64,000 bases of DNA, from positions 62,001 through 126,000 of the forward strand of contig JAJDDI010000052.1 in NCBI GenBank assembly GCA_029260375.1, in the 5' to 3' direction. This stretch comes from Phycisphaerales bacterium (GTDB lineage: Bacteria > Planctomycetota > Phycisphaerae > Phycisphaerales > UBA1924). Below the pieces are notes generated by a model. It saw only the letters and a program-made list of their open reading frames with translations. It had not been told where the DNA came from and ran no database searches. Position 1 is the first letter of the stretch; the number at the start of each line of letters is the position of its first letter. Made by a program: the position numbers and the translations under genes. Below are positions 29,185 to 38,700 of this stretch, piece after piece.

Positions 29185-30429
29185 ATGTCTGCTGGAGGAT
29201 CAACACAGGGAGCGTCGGCGCAGGCCGGGGGGGCACTGCTGGAGCAGATCGGCGCTCAGACCCAGAGCGCCTGGGGCGCCCTGTTCGCGCCCGACTGCGC
29301 GGACATCGCACGCCCAACGGATCTTGCCAACCTCTGGGGGGTGGAATCCACCCTGGCAATCCGCCTCTTCCAGGCGATCCGAGAGCCGGACGCGGTCGTG
29401 TCGCTCCAGCGCCTGCCATCGCCGAGCGCACTTCGAACGGTCATCAGTACCGCGCGACGTCATCACGCCTCTGAGACACGAGTGAGCGATGCCGAGACGG
29501 CGACGGACGCGTATGAGGCTCTCATCACGCGTCTCGGAGGGAACAAGGCGAATCTCGACACGCACGCCGCCCGCTTCGGGCAGGACGCACGCGAGAAGAT
29601 CGAGCGAACTGCGAAGCAGAGTATCTTCAAAGGGATGGCGCATCTTCTCGGTGTTGAAGCTCGCGCGTCAGTCCTCCTGTGCTTCGCATTCCCGGGGCGG
29701 GATCCCGATCTTGTCGATGAGCTCGTCGTCCACGGGTATCACGGGCTCCGTCGCCACAGACCCGAGCTGCCGCTCGTGCTCGGCAGCCGCGAGATGCTCG
29801 ACGCCGAGGACGCTGATGTGCACGATTACCTCGAGCAGCTGCGCGGCGGAGCCGTCTCAGAAGACGGGCAGATCACCATGCTCCGCGAGTTTTCGAGTTC
29901 CCCACCGCCACCGATCGAAGCAATCCCGGAAGGCCGACGCATCCTGTACGTCCTCCGGGCGTTGCCAGACGAACTCCCGGGTGAGGATGATCTGTTCTTC
30001 GCATCGCTGCACCGCGGCGCTGATCCGCGTTTCGCAAGCCCTGAACATCCGCGCGCGCGCTATGCGTTCATCCCGCACAACCCGAGCCGGCACATGATCT
30101 GCGATGTGTACGTCCACCGGGAGCTTTGGCAGGGGTCCAACCCCGAGCTCGTGATTGCTCGGACGGGCAACCCCGGGGCGCCCGATCTTCTCGCGCACCA
30201 GTTCGACCGAGCCGACTTCATCGAGACCCTCCGGCCTCTTGGTGAGTTACCCACGCGCTGGTCTTCCCCGGCTTACTTGCGACAGCGGGAACTGCTCATA
30301 CATATCCACAAGGAGATGGGCTGGACGCCTGGCGACTTCCGCCTGTACCGCTGCTCGATCCGGTACCCCGTGCCGGGTGTATGGTACACGGTCCAGTTCC
30401 CACTCCCAACCAAACCTGGCGATGAGTAG
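29185..30429 (+). CDS. conserved-looking protein of unknown function
   Basis: 414 residues, no signal peptide or membrane segment, coding character throughout. The N-terminal 100 residues (LANLWGVESTLAIRLFQAIREPD, then LPSPSALRTVI) resemble the helix-turn-helix-like start of several planctomycete proteins that I cannot name with certainty; the C-terminal 300 residues are soluble mixed alpha/beta. ATG 29185. Its 3' end meets the truncated RHS remnant on the opposite strand, so the RHS array has expanded right up to it. Function unknown. Confidence 0.7.
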   Translation: MSAGGSTQGASAQAGGALLEQIGAQTQSAWGALFAPDCADIARPTDLANLWGVESTLAIRLFQAIREPDAVVSLQRLPSPSALRTVISTARRHHASETRVSDAETATDAYEALITRLGGNKANLDTHAARFGQDAREKIERTAKQSIFKGMAHLLGVEARASVLLCFAFPGRDPDLVDELVVHGYHGLRRHRPELPLVLGSREMLDAEDADVHDYLEQLRGGAVSEDGQITMLREFSSSPPPPIEAIPEGRRILYVLRALPDELPGEDDLFFASLHRGADPRFASPEHPRARYAFIPHNPSRHMICDVYVHRELWQGSNPELVIARTGNPGAPDLLAHQFDRADFIETLRPLGELPTRWSSPAYLRQRELLIHIHKEMGWTPGDFRLYRCSIRYPVPGVWYTVQFPLPTKPGDE

Positions 30430-30431
30430 CC

Positions 30432-30775
30432 GGCGAGCCCCACGGCGTCCGTGTGCCCCGTGAGTGAAGTGTTGTGCGCGTCCTGGATCGGCCACGCCTC
30501 GCGGTCGAACCAGCCGATCGCCACGTGCAGCTCGTTGACACCGGCCATCTCGTGCGCGGCCCAGATGTATTCCCGCTCCATCCGCGTCTGCGGCGTTTGA
30601 GCCGGCGGCGGCGTCCCGAACGGGTCCGCCCACGGCGTCTCCGCGTGGACAGGATCCGTGAAGACCTCCTGGATCCGGCGGACGCCGTCGTGGTAATAGG
30701 TTTCCACACGCGACAGCGACGCCTGCGTCGGCCACGGGGCGCTGCGCTTGCACAGCCGCCTCAACGCGCCAGAAT
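30432..30775 (-). pseudogene. RHS tip remnant (core fragment without toxin)
   Basis: About 330 bp matching the RHS core of the full-length gene (main-gene 36785-37110): RLCKRSAPWPTQASLSRVETYYHDGVRR, PFGTPPPAQTPQT, EREYIWAAHE, GWFDREAW. It starts abruptly inside the core near 30765 and loses similarity after GHTDAVG near 30445, then runs antisense into the neighbouring gene. It lacks the RGSWMQRDP segment and any toxin. Fourth and most decayed copy in the array. Confidence 0.8.
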
Positions 30776-30785
30776 GAGTGGATCG

Positions 30786-31403
30786 CTATTCTTGAGTCAG
30801 ACGCACTTCTTCGAGAAATGCATCAGGCAACTCTGTCCAGTCGATCTCCCTTACCAATGACGGGCGAAGCCAGAGGTTCCAGAATATGTCCTGAACAACG
30901 GATTGTTTTGGTATCGATTCTCGAGCGATCACAATGCCGTCAACCCACTGGTAGAGCCATCGAGAGCATGCCGCGCAACGCTCATCAGGCATCCCATTCC
31001 CATGGTAGATGATCTCAGTCCCTGGCAACGGGTAGCAAGTTCGGTACTCTGAACATTGTACTACACCTGAACCCGAGTTAATGCTCACAGATCCAAGTAC
31101 ATAATTGCTCATGTGTGGAAGCATTTTTTGTAGGAACGGCCAGTAAAAGATCTTTAGAAATCCATCCGACAGTGAGATCCCTGTTGGCACTGTATTGAGC
31201 ACAATGTTCACAGGAGTTGGCGCATAGGCTGGCGCAATGCAATCGCATCCTGGGCACATACCCTCCGGGGCAAACTCCTCGTACCAGCCGGGATCGATCT
31301 CCGGAGCCAGGCCGAGTCTCGACCAGACGACGTACAGAGCCTCACCATCCTCGAGATAGGTTGCTTTCCCGTCTACCTTCTTCTGCCCGCTGCCTTCAGC
31401 CAT
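30786..31403 (-). CDS. probable immunity protein for the HNH-like RHS toxin
   Basis: 205 residues, overlapping the end of the RHS tip-2 gene by about 30 bases, the standard toxin-immunity order. Lower G+C than the RHS cores. Six or more cysteines in paired settings (MCPGCDC, CSEYRTC, CAACSRW), acidic overall, no signal peptide. I do not recognise a known immunity family; the role is inferred from position. Confidence 0.6.
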   Translation of the reverse strand: MAEGSGQKKVDGKATYLEDGEALYVVWSRLGLAPEIDPGWYEEFAPEGMCPGCDCIAPAYAPTPVNIVLNTVPTGISLSDGFLKIFYWPFLQKMLPHMSNYVLGSVSINSGSGVVQCSEYRTCYPLPGTEIIYHGNGMPDERCAACSRWLYQWVDGIVIARESIPKQSVVQDIFWNLWLRPSLVREIDWTELPDAFLEEVRLTQE

Positions 31404-32965
31404 CGTGGTGTCCAGCTCGCTCTGAGGACCCGGTTCGTCTCACGCACCAGATTGTACCCGGGATACGCCCTGTCGTACCTTCGCGCCGTTGTACGCAACG
31501 CGTCTCGAACTTTGTCCGCTACTGCCGGATCCTTTCTGATCATTCGACGCACTTCCTGTCGCCATTTTTCACCAGTGTTCCCTCGCCCACCGAGCGCTGG
31601 CAGACCCCTGCCCCGGAGTTCTTGGTTCATCCACTTGTGCAGCGGCTGCGGGTGTCCCGGGAGTTTGCCGCCCGGGTCCTGGAGCACGTTCACCGCCTTA
31701 TTGATTCCCCCCATCGCCAGTGGCAGGATGTGGTGGCCCGGCAGGCGGCGCCCCCCGGCGCCGATCGCTGCGAGTCCGCCCGCTGAAAAGAACATCCCGT
31801 CCTCGAGCTCGCCCCCGGTCTCGGTCGCAATGTCAATCGCCGCCGAGTGACCAACGGACCAGCCATTGAGAACGTCACTGAGCTGATCGACAAGCCCGAG
31901 CCCGAACTCACCCATCTCCTGGTTGAGATCCGTGCTCAGACCCGCCGCGCTGGAAACGTCTGGTAGCAGGAAAAGGCCAAGCGGATCCGGGTGCTCGTTC
32001 GGGTTCGATCCGAACGCGTTGTAAATGTTTGCCCCGTCGATGTAGTTCTGGCGGATGTTCGCGACGCGCAGCCCTGGCATCATGCTCATGCCGCTGTGGT
32101 ACGGATTTGTCAGCATCACTTGGGCGGTCTCATACGGATCCCGCTGCATCCAGCTCCCGCGCGTCGGCACGTACACCCGGGTGTTCGTCAGGCAGATCAC
32201 CCGCGCGTCGGCGTGCCGCAGCACCGGCTGCGTCGTGTCCGCGTCGAGCCGGTCGGCGAACAGGCCGTGGTGCCCCAGCCGCAGCCGGAAGTCGTTGTAC
32301 ACCCCGCTCGGGTTCGCCAGCGGCGTCTTGTCCGCACTGAGGATTTGCCCGAACGGCGTGTACACACGCTGCTCGACAAGATCGCCGACGGCGTCCGTGT
32401 ACCCCATCACTGTCTGGTTATGAACGTCCTGGATCGCCCACGCTTCTCGATCGAACCAGTCGATCGCCACGTGCAGCTCGTTCACCCCGGCCGTCTCGTG
32501 CGCGGCCCAGATGTACTCGCGCTCCATCCGCGTCTGCGGTGTTTGCGCCGGCGGCGGCGTGCCGTACGGGTCCGCCCACGGCGTCTCCGCATGAACAGGA
32601 TCCGTGAACACCTCCTGGATCCGGCGGACGCCGTCGTGGTAATAGGTTTCCACACGCGACAGCGACGCCTGCGTCGGCCACGGCGCCGATCGCCTGCACA
32701 GACGACCCAGCCCGTCGTACTGGTAGAACCCCGCGTTGACCGACGGCGGGCTCGCCGCGAAATCAACGTGCGACCACACCCCCAGACGCCCCCACGCGTC
32801 GTAATACCCCTGCAGCCCGTCGCTGTCGGACGTCAGCGACCCGATCTCGTCACGCGTGAGCGTGACCGTCGGCTCGCCCACCCCCGTGATCGTGGTGACC
32901 TCGTTCCGTGCGTTAAGTAAAGCGTCAAGACGGCCGAACGCTAAATCGCGAGAACAGGGAGGCAT
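31373..32965 (-). CDS. 5'-truncated RHS tip with HNH/EndoVII-like nuclease toxin (tip 2)
   Basis: 530 residues in frame. RHS core similarity to the full-length gene begins at LNARNEVTTITGVGEPTV (about 32915) and continues through RGSWMQRDP (about residue 272), after which sequence diverges. The variable end has GHHILPLAMGG (about residue 410) with later histidines in QPLHKW, like the HNH/EndoVII (AHH-type) superfamily of polymorphic toxins. No signal peptide and no N-terminal shaft, so it cannot be exported as it stands; likely a silent or orphan cassette. The first 20 residues (MPPCSRDLAFGRLDAL) are not RHS-like. The next gene is the immunity candidate. Confidence 0.8.
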   Translation of the reverse strand: MPPCSRDLAFGRLDALLNARNEVTTITGVGEPTVTLTRDEIGSLTSDSDGLQGYYDAWGRLGVWSHVDFAASPPSVNAGFYQYDGLGRLCRRSAPWPTQASLSRVETYYHDGVRRIQEVFTDPVHAETPWADPYGTPPPAQTPQTRMEREYIWAAHETAGVNELHVAIDWFDREAWAIQDVHNQTVMGYTDAVGDLVEQRVYTPFGQILSADKTPLANPSGVYNDFRLRLGHHGLFADRLDADTTQPVLRHADARVICLTNTRVYVPTRGSWMQRDPYETAQVMLTNPYHSGMSMMPGLRVANIRQNYIDGANIYNAFGSNPNEHPDPLGLFLLPDVSSAAGLSTDLNQEMGEFGLGLVDQLSDVLNGWSVGHSAAIDIATETGGELEDGMFFSAGGLAAIGAGGRRLPGHHILPLAMGGINKAVNVLQDPGGKLPGHPQPLHKWMNQELRGRGLPALGGRGNTGEKWRQEVRRMIRKDPAVADKVRDALRTTARRYDRAYPGYNLVRETNRVLRASWTPRWLKAAGRRR

Positions 32966-32985
32966 CCTCCTACTGCAATAAAGTA

Positions 32986-33474
32986 CTACTCCTCGCCAGC
33001 GGTCTCCAGTGATAAGCCAAGCGACTTGCTTACCATGATGTCGATAGTCCTGTAATTGTCGAGCCCAGCCAAGTCAACTGCGGGAGTACCTTCTGGAAGA
33101 GGATTGAAGTACTCGTCAATCAACCCCGTTGGGCTCAAGAATGGCTGCCGGAAGCAATGCAACTCCAAAGCATCGTCTTCACCCAACGGCGATGATTGAA
33201 TCGTTTGAAAATACCCCTTTCGCCATCCCAACAGATTCGAGAAAACAGGAGCTATGATTAGCTCATTCTTCGACAACACTGGAATTGAATCAATCTTCGT
33301 TGAATGAGCATCATAAACATATAATAACAAACACGGTCCACCATCAGGCCCCAGAGGGAGCGCGTCATCCCGAATAACGCGACCGAAATAGTACGGGTGG
33401 CCGACCGGCTTGATCGCGAAGATATCGCCGGCGCGCGGCTTCTTCCGTGACGGCTTGAGCTTCTCCAGGTTCAT
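32986..33474 (-). CDS. Imm26-like immunity protein
   Basis: 162 residues beginning nine bases after the stop of RHS tip 1. The N-terminal pattern RKKPRAGDIFAIKP, HPYYFGRVI and LLYVYDAH matches the Imm26 family of polymorphic-toxin immunity proteins as I know it (GD-F, FGRV, YVY). The central part is AT-rich compared with the RHS cores. It would neutralise the GIY-YIG nuclease of tip 1, judging by position. Confidence 0.75.
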   Translation of the reverse strand: MNLEKLKPSRKKPRAGDIFAIKPVGHPYYFGRVIRDDALPLGPDGGPCLLLYVYDAHSTKIDSIPVLSKNELIIAPVFSNLLGWRKGYFQTIQSSPLGEDDALELHCFRQPFLSPTGLIDEYFNPLPEGTPAVDLAGLDNYRTIDIMVSKSLGLSLETAGEE

Positions 33475-33482
33475 GATCCAAT

Positions 33483-35180
33483 CTAGGGGATCTGGCTCAT
33501 GTAGTCCAGCGCCCAGTCCATTGCGCCCTCGTACCAGTCATGCGACGGGCTGATCTCGTTCCGCTTGTTGTCCAGCGATGTTAAGCCGCGTCCCGCGATC
33601 AATGCCTGCTCCAAGACACGCGCCGCCTGTCTCGGAATCGGCCCAGCTACTGGAACAAGTCGGTACTTTCCGCCGTGCTCGCGCCTGCGGCGTTTTAGGT
33701 CATTTGTAATCCCCACATAGACTGCTTCGCTAGACTTAGTGTCCATACCAATGTACACAAACGAATCCGCCGGTCCGGCCTCGATGTCGCGCGGCATCTT
33801 CTTGCCGCGCGGCCCGTTCTTGCTCATCTGACGCTGCAGCGAGCGGAACTTCGTCAGAGATTTGTCGAACAGCTTCCCACCCGCCTTGTCGAACACCACA
33901 TCCGCCGCGATCATCAGCAGCATCTGCTGCGCTCCCATCCCCGACTGGAGCGCCTTGGCCATGCCCACGATCCCATCGACCGTGTCGTACGCCTGATACC
34001 CCTTGCCCGCCGCGCGCCCGGCGCTGGTCACCGACACATCGATCAGCGCAAACAGACCCGCCGGATCAGTGAACTCCACGGCGTTGCCACGCACCCCCGG
34101 GAACGGATTCAGTCCGTCCGTGTAATGGAAACCGGTGTTAAACGCATCAAGCCCTGATCCCGATGTAACGCCTCCCCAGCCCATGTTGGTCGCACTGAGA
34201 ATGCCCGTTGCAAACGGATCCCGCTGCATCCAGCTCCCGCGCAGCGGCTCGTACACCCGGTTGTCCGTCAGGCAGATCACACGCGCATCCGCGTGGCGCA
34301 GCACCGGCTGAGTCGTGTCCGCGTCCAGCCGGTCGGCGAACAGGCCGTGGTGCCCCAGCCGCAGCCGGAAGTCGTTGTACAAACCACCCGGGTTGGCCAG
34401 CGCTGTCTTGTCCGCGTTGAGCACCTGCCCGAACGGCGTGTACACACGCTGCTCCACCAGATCGCCCGCCGCGTCGGCGTACCCCATCACCGTCTGGTTG
34501 TGTGCGTCCTGGATCGCCCACGCCTCGCGGTCGAACCAGTCGATCGCCACGTGCAGCTCGTTCACCCCGGCCGTCTCGTGCGCGGCCCAGATGTATTCAC
34601 GCTCCATCCGCGTCTGCGGCGTTTGAGCTGGCGGCGGTGTGCCAAACGGGTCGGCCCACGGCGTCTCCCCGTGGACAGGATCCGTGAAGACCTCCTGGAT
34701 TCGGCGGACGCCGTCGTGGTAGTACGTCTCGACGCGTGACAGGCTCGGCTGCGTCGGCCACGGGGCGTTGCGTTTGTACAGCCTCCCCAGGGCGTCGTAG
34801 TTGTACTGGCCGAAGTGCGGGCCGCCGCCCGCGCCCGGGTCGTAGTAGCTCCACAACGCCAGCCGGCCCCACGCGTCGTAGGCCTGCGTCCGCGTTTCGG
34901 CGCCGCCGGATTCCATGGTGACCGACCCGATCTCGTCTCGGGTGAGCGTGATCAGCGACTGCCCCGGACTGTCCTCCTCCGCAATCTCGTTCCGCGCGTT
35001 GACCGCGCGGTCGTACCGACCCGCGATCTGCAGCCAGCCCGACAGCCCGTCCGGGTCCACCAGATGCTCGTACCTGTACGCCATCCCGGCGCCGACACGA
35101 CTGCCCACGCTGTCCAGCCCGTACCCGAAACGCTCGCGCCGGCTCCCCGCCAGCGTCGTCTCGTACGTGCTCGTATCCAA
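33483..35180 (-). CDS. 5'-truncated RHS tip with GIY-YIG nuclease toxin (tip 1)
   Basis: 565 residues. Core similarity to the full-length RHS gene starts at its first codons (DTSTYETTL, matching main-gene DNA near 37497) and runs to RGSWMQRDP (about residue 320); DNA in 34210-34420 is almost identical to 36530-36740. After a DPAGL linker the variable tip contains FVYIGMDTKSSEAVYVGIT, NDLKRRRREHG and LEQALIAG (about residues 470-520), a GIY-YIG nuclease with the catalytic-type Arg and Glu in place. An internal Ala-rich 'pre-toxin' region lies between. No signal peptide, so it depends on recombination or internal expression. Confidence 0.85.
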   Translation of the reverse strand: MDTSTYETTLAGSRRERFGYGLDSVGSRVGAGMAYRYEHLVDPDGLSGWLQIAGRYDRAVNARNEIAEEDSPGQSLITLTRDEIGSVTMESGGAETRTQAYDAWGRLALWSYYDPGAGGGPHFGQYNYDALGRLYKRNAPWPTQPSLSRVETYYHDGVRRIQEVFTDPVHGETPWADPFGTPPPAQTPQTRMEREYIWAAHETAGVNELHVAIDWFDREAWAIQDAHNQTVMGYADAAGDLVEQRVYTPFGQVLNADKTALANPGGLYNDFRLRLGHHGLFADRLDADTTQPVLRHADARVICLTDNRVYEPLRGSWMQRDPFATGILSATNMGWGGVTSGSGLDAFNTGFHYTDGLNPFPGVRGNAVEFTDPAGLFALIDVSVTSAGRAAGKGYQAYDTVDGIVGMAKALQSGMGAQQMLLMIAADVVFDKAGGKLFDKSLTKFRSLQRQMSKNGPRGKKMPRDIEAGPADSFVYIGMDTKSSEAVYVGITNDLKRRRREHGGKYRLVPVAGPIPRQAARVLEQALIAGRGLTSLDNKRNEISPSHDWYEGAMDWALDYMSQIP

Positions 35181-35220
35181 CGCCGAATCCCGCGTCCTTC
35201 AGACACCTATTTGCATTAAA

Positions 35221-35763
35221 TTATTTAAACATATTCAATAGATTTAGATACTGACGTGCCGCGCGATCACGATCATGATCCCAATAGATAGCGTGCGCCA
35301 TGACACGCCCACTACTCAACGGCGAGTAGTCAACAATTCCTGGAAATCCAGTCAACACGGGATGCTGATACAACGCGTATGGCGGGCTGCCATTGTCATC
35401 CGGAAGATCATCCATCAGCCGCCACTCGACCTCGTCGATTTGATTCGCGATACTCTCAGCAATATACAAACACGTATCAATGCATATTGATATCAATTCA
35501 TAAGAAACAGATAATCCAACAGTACCGATTGCTTTTTGGCTGTACCCCCCCAATTCAGCTATTTCCACGCAAGAGTTCCCTACATAGCGAAGCGTGTCGT
35601 CAACAGCAGAGTTCGCCTGGCCAAAATGTCGAAGCAAATGAGCAACGCGTTCTTGTTTGACATCCATTAACCAAGTGAATAACCGCTCAGCCTCCACTCG
35701 AGGCCACTCCGCGATGAACTGCAAATCCCGCCTGAACGGCGGTCGAAATTCTGAATACGTCAT
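35221..35763 (-). CDS. probable immunity protein for the main RHS toxin
   Basis: 180 residues; its ATG overlaps the stop of the 2974-residue RHS gene (ATGA, 35760-35763). Acidic, helical, AT-rich DNA unlike the GC-rich RHS core, no signal peptide. Begins MTYSEFRPPFRRDLQF. I know no family. Position and composition make it the cognate immunity protein of the PD-(D/E)XK toxin. Confidence 0.65.
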   Translation of the reverse strand: MTYSEFRPPFRRDLQFIAEWPRVEAERLFTWLMDVKQERVAHLLRHFGQANSAVDDTLRYVGNSCVEIAELGGYSQKAIGTVGLSVSYELISICIDTCLYIAESIANQIDEVEWRLMDDLPDDNGSPPYALYQHPVLTGFPGIVDYSPLSSGRVMAHAIYWDHDRDRAARQYLNLLNMFK

Positions 35764-38700
35764 GGTGTCGGGATTGTATCAAGCATTCGCACCACAATCC
35801 CATTTTCCCGAAGCATGTTAAGCAAGGCGTCATCGGCCCCGAAGTTCTGAGTTCGGCCTTGAAAGAAATGCCACTCGACACGTCGAACTTCCCGACCAGC
35901 CTTTAACAGCTCAATATCTTTGAGAACTTGCTCCTTAACTTTTGCAAGGGATTGATATCCCGTCTTGACTTCAATCGCCAAACCATCCGGTGATAAACTG
36001 TCGATCTTCCTGCCGCCTCGGGATGTTCGGAGCACTGTTTCCTTACCACCATAGATCTTTCGAACCGACTCTTCAACAGCAGTTGCAAAGGCCCTATTTG
36101 CAGGGCCTGTCGCCGTGCTCGGCGTAGCCCGCCGAGCGCTCCGCGCGGCGCGCAATGCGCGTATACCATCGACCGCAAGATCAAGCAGTTTCCCGCCGCT
36201 AACTGTGAGGATTACATCGGCCGCAATCGCCAGCCAGCTCTGCTCGCCCTGTGTAGCGCGAACGATGTCCTTTGCGAGCATGATCGCCCCGGCGCCCTGG
36301 AGCGCGGTTCCCCCGATGCCAAGAGCCGCGGCGCCTGTCCCGCCCGCTTGTACGGACAGGTAACTGAGCAGGCCGGTTGGGTCGGACGAGGCAACCGCAT
36401 TGCCTTGATATGCGGCGAAGATGTTCAGCCCATCGGCGTAGTTCGTATGAACATTATGCGATGACAGGGCTGGACTGAAGAGAGACCCTCCGCGCTGCAG
36501 CGTATCCAGCGTCAACGCCCCAGTCCCATTCGGATCCCGCTGCATCCAGCTCCCGCGCAGCGGCTCGTACACCCGGTTGTCCGTCAGGCAGATCACACGC
36601 GCATCCGCGTGCCGCAGCACCGGCTGCGTCGTGTCCGCGTCGAGCCGGTCGGCGAACAGGCCGTGGTGCCCCAGCCGCAGGCGGAAGTCGTTGTACAGCC
36701 CGCCCGGGTTCGCCAGCGCCGTCTTGTCCGCATTGAGGATTTGCCCGAACGGCGTGTACACACGCTGCTCGACAAGATCGCCGACGGCGTCCGTGTACCC
36801 CATCACCGTCTGGTTATGAACATCCTGGATCGGCCACGCCTCACGGTCGAACCAGTCGATCGCCACGTGCAGCTCGTTCACCCCGGCCGTCTCGTGCGCG
36901 GCCCAGATGTATTCACGCTCCATCCGCGTCTGCGGCGTTTGAGCTGGCGGCGGTGTGCCGAACGGGTCGGCCCACGGCGTCTCCGCGTGGACCGGGTCCG
37001 TGAAGACCGCCTGGATCCGGCGGACGCCGTCGTGGTAGTACGTCTCAACCCGCGACAGGCTCGGCTGCGTCGGCCACGGCGCCGATCGCTTGCACAGGCG
37101 CCCCAGGGCGTCGTACTGGTAGAACCCCGCGTTGACCGACGGCGGGCTCGCCGCGAAATCAACGTGCGACCACACCCCCAGACGCCCCCACGCGTCGTAG
37201 TACCCCTGCAGCCCGTCGCTGTCGGACGACAGCGAACCGATCTCGTCACGCGTGAGCGTGACCGTCGGCTCGCCCACCCCCGTGATCGCGGTGACCTCGT
37301 TCCGCGCGTTGACCGTGTCGTCACGCTGCGCCACGATCTGCTGCCACCCCGACAGACCGTCCGGGTCCAGCGCGTGCTCGAACCCGTAGGCCGATCCGGC
37401 GCCGATACGATTCCCCACGCTGTCCAGCCCGTACCCGAAACGCTCACGCCGGAACGCCGGCAGCGTCGTCTCGTACGTGCTCGTGTCGAGCGCCCCCACC
37501 TCGGCGTCGAGCAGCCGCCCCAGCGGGTCCAGCGTGTATACCGCCGAGTGGACGTTGTCCCGCGACGACGCCCCGATATCTCGCTGCGTCACACGCGTGT
37601 GACGCCGGGAGCCCCCCTCGTCGTACCCGTGCTCGTACCGGTGGATCTGCCCGTACACCGGGCTCGCGCACGTCGAGCTGTCGTCGAAGCTCGCTATCTC
37701 GTGCGTCCGCACGCGGCCGAACGCGTCGAGCGACCGCGTGTCGCGCAGTGCCTCGATCAGCGTCCCCGGGGCGCACTCCACCGAGCCCAGCAGCGTCCCG
37801 ATCAGGCGTGATCGCCCGTGGTAGCTGTACGTCGCCACGTGCCCGATCTCGCCGCCCGCCGGCCCCCCGCTGGCCGTCAGCGTCCGCACACGGCTGAGCA
37901 GATCATCAACCGAGCCGGACGCGCCGTAGCCGTACGTCACCGTCCGCCCCGGGACCGGCCCCGAGCCCCCCCACGTCCCCATCGATCCCCGGTCCGGGTA
38001 GGTGATCGAGGACAGGCGGGCGAAGTTCCCCGAGTCATCCCCCGAGGCCAGCGTGTCCACCTCCCACGCGTACGAGACCGTCGGCGTCGAAGCGTCCACG
38101 GATCCCTCGCGGGACTGCGCCTCGTACAGCAGCGCCCCCCAGACGTCGTACGCGAACTCCGACTCGGTCTGGACCGTCCCGCCGGGCGGGGCGTCCAGGC
38201 CGTCCTGGCGGTAGGTCGTCGCCCGGGTCATGGCGCCGCGCTCGTCGTGGTCAAACTCGATGCGGTTGTGCGGGCGAGACTCGTCGCTGGTCACCAGCCC
38301 CAGGATCGGCAGGCCCGTGTCATCCACGCGCACGCGCGTTAGGTTCCCGTCGTCGTCGTAGCTGTACAGGAACACCACACCCCGCGCGTCGGCCCGCGTC
38401 GCCACCTTGCCGTCGGCGAAGTACGTGAACCGCAGATCCGGGAACGCCTGCGAGTCATACTCGCCGGTCGCCGGGTCCGGGTACCACACCGCCAGCGGGA
38501 GGTCAGTACGGTGCGAGATCACGACACCCGGCTCGGACACGTACGGGTGCAGAGCCGGGTTGTCGGTCTTGAAGTGCGCCACGGCCTGCGCCATCGTGAT
38601 CCGCGGCGACACCACCGGGGCGCCGTACATGATGTGCGTCACCTGCAGCGTCCCGTCGGTCGCGCTCCAGTCCGCCCGCCACTCGCCCGTCGGCTCGGCG

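Larger units (their letters stand above)
30440..37500 (-). repeat. four-copy RHS core repeat
   Basis: The same core DNA occurs at 36530-37500 (full gene), 34210-35180 (tip 1), 32140-32915 (tip 2) and 30445-30765 (remnant). All are in the same orientation and share the segment from RLCKRSAPW to DREAW. Each copy starts at a different point of the parent gene and ends (except the remnant) at the same RGSWMQRDP boundary. Between copies lie unrelated toxin and immunity genes. The near identity implies recent duplication or gene conversion. Confidence 0.85.

Noticed and set aside
30440-37500. CRISPR array or insertion sequence as the cause of the repeats
   Set aside because: Repeat units are 330-970 bp of protein-coding RHS core with gene-sized spacers; no cas, transposase or terminal inverted repeats were found.
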